Shown here one piece after another: positions 57,123-64,000 of a DNA stretch of 64,000 bases. The notes beneath the pieces were generated by a model, which saw only the letters and a list, made by a program, of their open reading frames with translations, did not search any database and was not told where the DNA came from. The translations under genes and the position numbers were made by a program. Within the stretch, counting starts at the first letter, position 1, and the number at the start of each line of letters is the position of its first letter. The stretch is from Mrakia gelida. Lineage: Eukaryota > Basidiomycota > Tremellomycetes > Cystofilobasidiales > Mrakiaceae. The stretch lies in assembly GCA_024345305.1 (NCBI GenBank), contig BRON01000018.1, positions 434,001 to 498,000 on the forward strand, written 5' to 3'.

Positions 57123-58157
57123 AACCCTCGCGTGAGCTGCCTTCTTTGGTTCGATAAGACGCGACGAGACGAGCGGATGAAAGAACGAGACGCGTCGAGC
57201 TGACCTTCCTCTCCTTCGCTGCTTCCTCTTCTTGTCCCATCCACTCGCCACACCACACCCCACTCCACTCCCGCCTCTCACTTACGACGCGTAGGAACTC
57301 GCGGGATCGATGGCTTTCTCCTCGAGCGACGCGTAAGTTCAACCTTCCGTTCCCCTCTCCCCTCGTTTCGATCTTCCCGCTTCTTCGAGATGCGCAACTC
57401 TTGCTGACCTTCTATCGTTCACTTTGGTCTCGCTCGCTCAGTCTCGGACCTCGCGTGTGGGCGGTTCGGTGGCGACGCAAGACTGGACGCGTCGACGTGC
57501 TTCAGGCTCGACTTGCATTGTCGATCGATGACCTGTCTTGTCCATCTTTGTGTTGCTTCTTATCCAAGGTAGCTGAGACGTGAAAGACGCGAAGAGAGCG
57601 AGAGCGTCTCGCGAAGAGTGGGTCGAGGAGACTCGTCGTCGCGTCGAGGACGCGAAAAAGAGAGAGCGCTGAAGTGGAGATTACCATGTTTATTGAAATG
57701 AGATTGAAGTCAAAGAAAGAAAACAGAAGAGACGGCGATGAAGAAAAAGGTGGTGAGTGAGTGACGCGTCGCGTCGCATCTCCCTTAATCCCTCGCCCAT
57801 CTCTCCCCTTCGTCATCTTGAGGCACTTCGAGCCCTTTGAGCTCATCGACCCAGTCAATCCGTCCTGTACGAGCCCTCACGCACCTCCGGGCATGCCAGG
57901 ATGTCGAGAGGTGAGCGAGGATTCGCTGAGGACGGGAAGTGACCAGCCGATTCGTCTCCGCTCCTTTGCCCTCGTCGTTTCCTCCACTCTTCTCGAGGAG
58001 AGGAAGCGACGCAGGAGAACAAGTCTACGAGAGAATAGAGGGGAGAAAAAGAGAGGAAAGAAAGAGAGAGAGGAGAGGAAGAGAAACGATGAGACCTCTC
58101 TCGAGCAAAGGGAGGGGGAGCGACTGCCGCGAGGCACTCACTTCCCTCCCCTCATCC
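57123..58157. other. Gene-poor region
   Basis: About 1 kb with no firm gene. Segments near 57123-57560 look like UTR introns of MYND E (donor and CTGAC signals, GACGCGTC near 57191 and 57483). On the minus strand, a frame ending at 57785 (VDELKGLEVPQDDEGERWARD) looks protein-like, but I could not link it to an upstream exon. Confidence 0.3.
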
Positions 58158-58359
58158 TCAAAACGGACTCAGCGTATCACCCACTCCCACACCCACTCTC
58201 GCACTCCCACCCACTACCTCCCCTGCCCCACTGAGAACAGAAAGGAAAGAAACAGAAAGAAGCAAAGAAGAAACGCTCGATCCAAACGAACGAACGAGAG
58301 GTTTTCGCCACCCCGCTCCACTCGGACGAACCGACCCTCGCTCTCGCCCTCGAGCTTCT
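58158..58359 (-). CDS. Possible 3' exons of a small unrecognised gene
   Basis: Two minus-strand exons (58296-58359 and 58158-58230) join with GTTCGT donor and CAG acceptor. They read EKLEGESEGRFVRVERGGENL, then GAGEVVGGSARVGVGVGDTL and a stop. The charged first block looks like real protein. Upstream exons are uncertain; a candidate with AEEVEEALLPNLDRPP lies near 58530-58630. No family is recognised. Bases 58360-59191 otherwise hold pyrimidine-rich minus-strand sequence with a long low-complexity frame that I do not accept as one exon. Confidence 0.25.
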
Positions 58360-59191
58360 CTGCAGAAGAACGAAAGGAGGAGGAGAAGAGGGGGTGGATG
58401 TCCGAATGTGGATGAGGGATAACAAACCTCAGGTGATGGGGAGAGAGAAGAGGTAGGTTGAGAGAGAGGAGAGAGAGACAGAACAAGAGGGAGAAGATAG
58501 ACGAGAGAGGTCGATTTCCAGATTCGACCTGACCTTCACACCTCAAACTGTCTCGAGGAAAGCAAGAAATGGGAGGTCGATCTAAGTTTGGTAAGAGAGC
58601 CTCTTCAACCTCCTCAGCTCGAGAAGGAGATGGTGGTTCGAATCGAACGAGGAAGAAGAGGAGCGAAAACGAAGAGGGGAGGGAGCTGAGGTCAGCTGAC
58701 TGGCGAGCTGTGGAGGGTAGTAACCTCGCTTGCAGTTCTCCACACTTTCGAGAAGGGAAGGAGAATAGGGGGCGAGGAGGGAAAGAGGGGATGAGATAGA
58801 AGTAGGTAAGGCAGGGGGAGTGAGATCGACGCGTCTGGAGTGAAAGCGAAAGAACGAGGTTTGTTGGACGACGGGCTTCGAACGAGTGCTGATCCCTCCC
58901 TCGAGCTCGACCTCTCCACGGGATATGAAGGAGGAGGAGTGCACATCCGATGCGGAGCCAAGTTGACGGAGAGTCGAATGGCGAGGGAGGGACTGGGTGG
59001 AGGAGCGAGGACAACGTTGAGTCGACGCGTCGATGAGCTGCAAACCGACGAGGGAGAGGGAGGAGGATCAGCTCGAGCTCGGAAGAGAAGCGCGTAGTGG
59101 ATTGATGCGAGATGGGACTCACCGAGTTCCGTCGTTCCCCTAAGGAACAGCAAAAGCTCAACCTCGAACGACCGACACGTCGCGATCGAGC

Positions 59192-60683
59192 TTACTTCGA
59201 CACGAGAGCGTTCGCCATCGCGTCGTCTCGGAGGGCTTGACGCTCTCTCTAGCAGATCCAAACGGAGCCAGATCACACGTCAGTCAGCGCGAAGGAGAAA
59301 CCAAGAAAAGAAAAGAAAAGAAAGGACGAAATCGCGAGCAATCCAATCGACTCACCAACTTCCTTCTCTCCTCCTCAACATGAAGTCTCGCCAGATCATA
59401 ATCCTACCATACCATCCGAGCCCAACCCACGTCCAGTCAGCTCTTCTCTTCCCTCTTTCTCCTCACACCTAACTCGCACGCAACGAAACGAAACGCGAAC
59501 GACTCACAGCCGGCAACCCTTTGAACCTCCCGACCTCCTTCTTCGTCCCCTCGTTCTTCTTCTCCAGCCCCTCCAGGATATCGAGCCTCTCCATCAGGGA
59601 AGAGATACTGGGGGCTTGGGTCGTCGAGAGTTGGGCTTGGAGGTGGAGCTGGAGGGAGGGAGGAAGACGGAGACGCGTTGAGGAGGGAAGTCAGAACGAG
59701 GGCGAGGAGGGAGGATGAGATGAAACCGAATAAGGGGGAAGGGTTGAAGAACTGACCATGGCAGCAGCGTACTCCTCCGCTTTCTTGTCTTTGAGGGAAG
59801 CGTCGTGGGAGGAGGCGGTGGGTGGTGGACGAGAGGAAGTGAGGGAGGCGTTGAGGCTGGGAACGACGAGCGAGACCGAGCGGAGAGAGTGAGCGAAGAG
59901 AGTGAGTCAGCTCAGTCTTTGTGAGGGAGCAGGGCTAGGTGATAGGAAGGATGTGATTCTGGGTAGAAAGAGAGAGACGAGGTACGAACCTCGACAGATC
60001 GTCTTGAAGGAGATCCATCTGAACCTGCTCCTTCGCGAGGACCTTGACGGCCTGACGAGCTTTGAGGAGGTCGATCTCGAGGGAAGAGGATTCGGCGGAG
60101 AGGTGGTCGAGACGAGTGAGGATGCTGATGTGTGAGAAGAGGCAGAGACGAGATTAACTCGAGAAGCAGGGCTTGAACAGGCGAGCGAACGGAGATGGAC
60201 GAACGCTGAGCTCGACACGTCGGAAGGATGAAGATCCAGAGCTCGATGAAGGGCGACGAGGGTGTCGAGGTTTGGCGAGGAGCAGGATTGGAGGGATGGA
60301 ATTAGGATGGAATGGAGATGTTGAACTGAAGAGAGGGTAAGGGAGAGAGGGAGGTCAGCTTGGATGAGAGGAAGGAAGGGAGGGATGGTTGAGCTCGACT
60401 TCTTGCGATCTCGCTTCCTCCGAGCCAGAGATTCTGGCTTCCAGAGACCCGAGAGCTCGGATTTGAGAGTCGACACCGTTTTCCTTGCTCTGAGCTTCAC
60501 CAGAAGATGACGCGGGCGACATACGAGGAGTAGGAGGATGGATGAAAGGACGGACTGACCTCTCGATGTGAGCTCGAGCTGCTCCTCTTCCTTCGCCGCT
60601 AGCACGCCTTCCTGGAGACTCTCCTCCCTCGAGGATTTGAGTCTTGAGGTCCAAGGGCTATCGGGAGCTGACGAAGTAGCCAT
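59192..60683 (-). CDS. Coiled-coil protein, possibly augmin/HAUS1-like
   Basis: The function is uncertain. First exon MATSSAPDSPWTSRLKSS, ending in Glu/Leu-rich sequence. Later exons give VQHLHSILIPSLQSC and LVALHRALDLHPSDV, then heptad-like segments (LTRLDHLSAESSSLEIDLLKA, KVLAKEQVQMDLLQDDL). A C-terminal block LEGLEKKNEGTKKEVGRFKG, LPADYDLARLHVEEERRKL and RERQALRDDAMANALVSK follows. A terminal FKGLPxDxxLAR helix is reminiscent of HAUS1-type augmin subunits, but this is a memory-level resemblance only. There is no membrane segment. The last exon (about 59192-59245) ends in TAA and sets the 3' end. Predominantly helical, about 300 residues. Confidence 0.55.
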
Positions 60684-61709
60684 CCTTAAAATCGACTGTT
60701 GTGGTTGAGGTCCAGACGTCCTCCTTCGTTGAGCTCGTCAAAACACTTCGAGGCATCGAAAGCGAAGAGCCGAGTTGCCTTCAACAACGTCTTGCTCTCA
60801 GAACGATTACGAGGAAACATCTGAGCTGATCGTCTGAATGCTCCATCTCCAACAGCCTATCGTATCTGTCGACATTTTTCTGGAAGGGGCAGCCCAGGAG
60901 GAGGAGGACTCTCAGAGGGAGGGAAGGAAGGCGTTGAGCTCGAGCTCATGAGCGAAGAGGGAGAAGGAAGAACGAGCTTGAGCTTCTACTAGCAAGGAGA
61001 GTGACCTCTCCTATGCTCATATCGACGATCTCGTCTAGCTGGCTAGCGTCGGGTGACGGAAGAACTCGCAGTTGAAGGGCGACGACGAAGGGAGGGCTGG
61101 AGATGGAAGAGGGAGGGCGAGCGGAGAACGTCGAGCTCATCCCACTTCTATGGCTTCGTTCCTCCCTGCAAACGACTGCAGAGACCCTGATTTGACTCGC
61201 CATCTTCTCAACTACTTCCAGATCAGACATCCAAAAACAACTCCCATCTCGCATCTCAACACGCGATGAAACACCGACCCACGCCTTTCCTCCCTCCTCT
61301 CGCGCGCCCTCCCCCCCCCTCCCCCTGTCGAAACGTGCTCCTCTCGTCTCCCCCTCTCCCTCTTGATCTCTGCCTCTAGAGGGAGACCCAAAAATAGATC
61401 TCGTGGCTGCTTCAAAAGCTCAAATCACTCGGCCCTTCCTTCCTTCCGACTCCCATCCATCCCTCGATCCATCCTTCTTTCCCTTTCCCTCCCCTCCCCT
61501 TCTCCTTCCCTCTTTCCCAGCACCGGTTGCTTCCCACTCCCTCCACCTTCCTTCTACCTATCACCCTCCTTGAGCCGGGTGAGTGCATGCTCTCGCTTGT
61601 ACCAGATCTTCCCTTCGACGCATCGCTGACGAGACCTTCTTCGTTCGCCTCACGACCAGTCTCACATCAAAGCTTCGCTACCCTCCCCTCCCTCCTACTT
61701 CAACTCAAA
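60684..61709. promoter_or_regulatory. Divergent intergenic region upstream of secreted-protein gene
   Basis: About 1 kb between divergent starts, largest for an apparently strongly codon-biased gene. A very pyrimidine-rich block spans about 61290-61560. A possible leader intron (GTGAGT near 61579) precedes the start. No coding gene is supported. Confidence 0.4.
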
Positions 61710-63686
61710 ATGATCTTCCCCGCCTCCCTCCTTGTCCTGTCCTCCATCCTCTCTTCGGCCGTCGCTCGACCTCTCCCCTACTCTCGAGCTTCCCTTGCCA
61801 CCCTCTCCCGACGAGCTTTCGCGCTCCAGGAGTGAGTCCTTTCTTCATTCCCTCTCCCTCCTCTTCTCTTATCTCAGCTGACTCTTCGTCCTCTTTCAGC
61901 TACGCTGACTTCCAGATCTCCGGAGGATCTGCTGGAAACGCTGCTGCTGAGGCCAACGCCGTTTTCGTTGGTGAGTTCAACCTCCTCGGCCTCGCTTGAC
62001 AGCGACAGCAAACAGACTTGCGATTCAAAGCTCACTCCTCTTTCCTCTTTGCAGATCCCTTTGGCTCGGACCTCTCCACCGTCTCCGCTACCGATCTTGA
62101 CAACGTTCAAACCATGAGGGAGGCCGCCGAGGCTGCTGAGGTGAGTCGTCGTGCTCGTTCGTTTCGTGTTCAGCTCGAACCTCTTGACGCGGCTGATCGA
62201 TTCGTTTTCGTTTCTTTCCTTTCCAGTCTGACTTCAATGACGCCATCGCTGCTGCTGGAGCCGACACCGATGCTGGTATCGCTCTTCAGGTTGGAAAGAT
62301 CAAGGTTAGTCGAGCAGAACTCGCTCTTTCTCGTCCTCGTTCTCGGCTCTCGTGGGCTCTCGCTGACCTCTTCGTCGTCTTGCTTCTTTCCACAACAGAA
62401 CAAGGTCCTCAAACTCACCGGAGAGGTCCAAGCCCTCAAGATCCAAGCCGCTCAGGGAGCTTCCAACGCCGCCAAGATCGCTGCTGAGCAGAAGAAGTTG
62501 ACCAGTGAGTCGCGTCGCTCTCTTTTCTCTTTCTCTCTTCTTGCCTCTTGAGTATATCTCTTCGACTCTCAAGCTCAACTGACTCGCTCTGTACTCCCTT
62601 CCTCATCCTTTCAGACAACATCGGACTCGACACCGCCGCCTCTGGAGGAGCTTCCACCCCCGTCGCTGGATCTGCTGCTGCCCCCGTCGTCGCCGCCGTC
62701 GATGCTGCTGTAGAGACCACCGCCGTCGCTGCCACTGCCACTGCCGTCGAGACTGCCACTGCTGTACGTCTTTCTCACCCTCCTCCCTCCAAAAAGTCGT
62801 CGAAATTCAGCTCAAACTGACCTCGTTCTCCCTTCCTCCTCCCCCTCTTCTTCCCTTTTCAGGCCACCGCCACCGCCGTCGCTGCTTCGACCGGAACCTT
62901 CGTCGAGCAGGCCTACGCTGATTTCGAGATCTCCTCCGGAAACGCTGGAACCGCCGAGGCTGAGGCCAACGCCGTCTTCGTTGGTTCGTTCTTTTCTCTT
63001 TTCCCTTTTCGACGTGTCCTTCGTTCGCTGACTCGACGTCTTGAATTTGACGAACCCAGACCCTTTCGGATCTGATCTCTCCACCGTGTCCGCTGCCGAC
63101 CTCAAGTCCGTTCAGACCATGAGGGAGGCTGCCGAGGCCGCTGAGGTGAGTTCCGTCCACGTTCGACTCGAGCAACGAACGAATTCACTGGACCAACTCG
63201 TTTCGTTCTCTCTTCTTCTCCTTCTCTCCCAGGCCGATTTCAACACCGCCATCGCTGCTGCTGGATCCAAGACTGATGCTGGAATTGCCCTCCAGGTTGG
63301 CAAGATCAAGGTTCGTCGAAACCAAACCGTCCCTTCTCGGTCTTCCTCCTCCTCGAGCTCTTCGCTGACCTCCTCGACGACTTTTCACTTCCTCTCCTCA
63401 GAACAAGGTCCTCAAGCTCACCGGAGAGGTCCAGGCTCTCAAGATCCAGGCTGATCAGGGAGCTTCCAACGCTGCTAAGATCACCGCCGAGCAGGCTAAG
63501 TTGACCAGTGAGTTTCGCGTCGTCGCCCTTCCTTTTCGCTCTTCGTCTTCCCGTTCTCGTTCGAATGATCGAGGTCGTCGATATCTTGAAACGAACTGAG
63601 ACTGTTTCTTTCTTCCTCAATTTTTCATAGACAACATCAAGCTCGACGTTGCTGCCGCTGGAGGAGCTTCCACCCCCGTCGTGTAA
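61710..63686 (+). CDS. Secreted protein with two tandem copies of a small-secreted-protein domain
   Basis: The role is unknown. A signal peptide (MIFPASLLVLSSILSSAVARP) starts a product of about 352 residues. Domain 1 (about residues 42-168) runs YADFQISGGSAGNA, AVFVDPFGSDLSTV, TMREAAEAAE, GIALQVGKIKNKVLKL, TGEVQALKIQ, KKLTNNIGLD. Domain 2 (about 222-352) repeats all these blocks with few changes. An Ala/Thr/Val linker joins them. The exon boundaries fall at the same codons in both halves, so the gene arose by internal duplication with its introns. The unit resembles a fungal 'small secreted protein' family normally present once per protein; no function is established for it to my knowledge. 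Ala/Thr/Val richness of the linker suggests possible O-glycosylation (inference). Confidence 0.85.
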
Positions 63687-64000
63687 GGATGGGCGAGAAG
63701 ATCGAAAGGACGGAGTTAATCGTCGAGGGGACGTGTCGATTTGATGGCACTGCAGGAAGATCGAGAGTCTTCGAGAGGGCTTGAAGAGGCTGGGAGTGAT
63801 CAAGCTCCTCCTGTGGGAATGAAGGGGATGTGCGAGCTTTTTGAGGTGGAGGTTTCAGGTTCGATGTTGACGGACTCAGGAGAAAGGTGAGGGGTCTCGA
63901 TCTCGTTGTGTCGCTCTCTGGCCTCCAGCTCGCATCCGAAACGTTGGCTGACGGTCCGAACTTCGTTGTCGTTCATCTCCGGATCCCTGAAACGCGAGAG
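63687..64000. other. 3' flank at window end
   Basis: 3' UTR-like sequence of the secreted-protein gene. Intron-like or coding sequence of a next gene may start near the edge, but nothing can be supported. Confidence 0.4.

Noticed and set aside
58620..58660. tRNA-like GGTTCGAATC box
   Set aside because: No matching A box or cloverleaf arms around it. Similar GTTCGA strings are common here because of donor-like GTTCGT sequences.
58214..59161. Minus-strand open frame of 315 codons
   Set aside because: Most of it is Ser/Leu/Pro/Phe low complexity typical of pyrimidine-rich introns. Only two short parts near its 3' end look like exons.
1..64000. CRISPR arrays, prophage or bacterial operons
   Set aside because: Genes carry spliceosomal introns throughout, and no regularly spaced direct repeats were seen.

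Overview
This window is nuclear DNA of a basidiomycete fungus. The genes are dense with short introns (mostly 50-150 bases) that have GT donors, a strongly conserved CTGAC-type branch site and AG acceptors. Many starts are preceded by pyrimidine-rich leaders. The protein set (Lro1, Drs2, Rer1, Pus3, Cho2, NDP kinase) is eukaryotic and fungal. Intron density, small exons and base composition fit a Pucciniomycotina yeast (Microbotryomycetes-like); that placement is inference. No rRNA, tRNA, CRISPR array or intact transposon was found.

Layout. 0.1-4.9 kb: LRO1 (phospholipid:diacylglycerol acyltransferase), +. 5.3-7.2 kb: uncharacterised fungal protein, -. 7.5-8.8 kb: MYND-finger gene A, +. 9.4-12.3 kb: membrane-anchored glycosyltransferase-like protein, -. 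12.6-13.9 kb: MYND gene B, with a stop at codon 6, +. 14.1-15.1 kb: broken inverted copy of the C-terminal half of a sugar transporter, -. 15.5-17.6 kb: uncharacterised basidiomycete protein, +. 18.6-22.2 kb: intact MFS sugar transporter, +. 22.5-27.5 kb: three related genes sharing one unrecognised domain (-, -, +). 27.8-34.5 kb: DRS2-type P4-ATPase, -. 34.6-36.5 kb: RER1, +. 37.3-39.4 kb: intronless PUS3/DEG1, +. 39.8-40.6 kb: intronless coiled-coil protein, -. 41.3-42.6 kb: MYND gene C, -. 43.4-44.6 kb: nitroreductase, +. 45.1-46.4 kb: MYND gene D, -. 46.6-47.9 kb: NDP kinase, +. 48.4-50.1 kb: HpcH/HpaI aldolase, +. 50.4-55.6 kb: CHO2, -. 55.7-57.1 kb: MYND gene E, +. 58.2-58.4 kb: possible small gene, -. 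59.2-60.7 kb: coiled-coil protein, -. 61.7-63.7 kb: secreted protein made of two repeats, +.

The housekeeping genes lean toward membrane lipid work: Lro1 consumes phosphatidylethanolamine and phosphatidylcholine, Cho2 methylates phosphatidylethanolamine, Drs2 flips aminophospholipids, and Rer1 sorts early-Golgi membrane proteins. They are not an operon. Several neighbours are divergent with very short shared promoters: 115 bp for DRS2/RER1, 140 bp for CHO2/MYND E, 177 bp for MYND D/NDK.

The unusual content is: five dispersed MYND-finger paralogs, one with an early stop and one with a lost zinc ligand; a three-gene cluster sharing an unrecognised domain; a near-identical inverted duplication of transporter sequence; exons of only 4-11 nucleotides in four conserved genes; and an over-represented palindrome GACGCGTC that often fuses with the intron branch site. 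All exon structures were deduced by eye from splice signals and family conservation.
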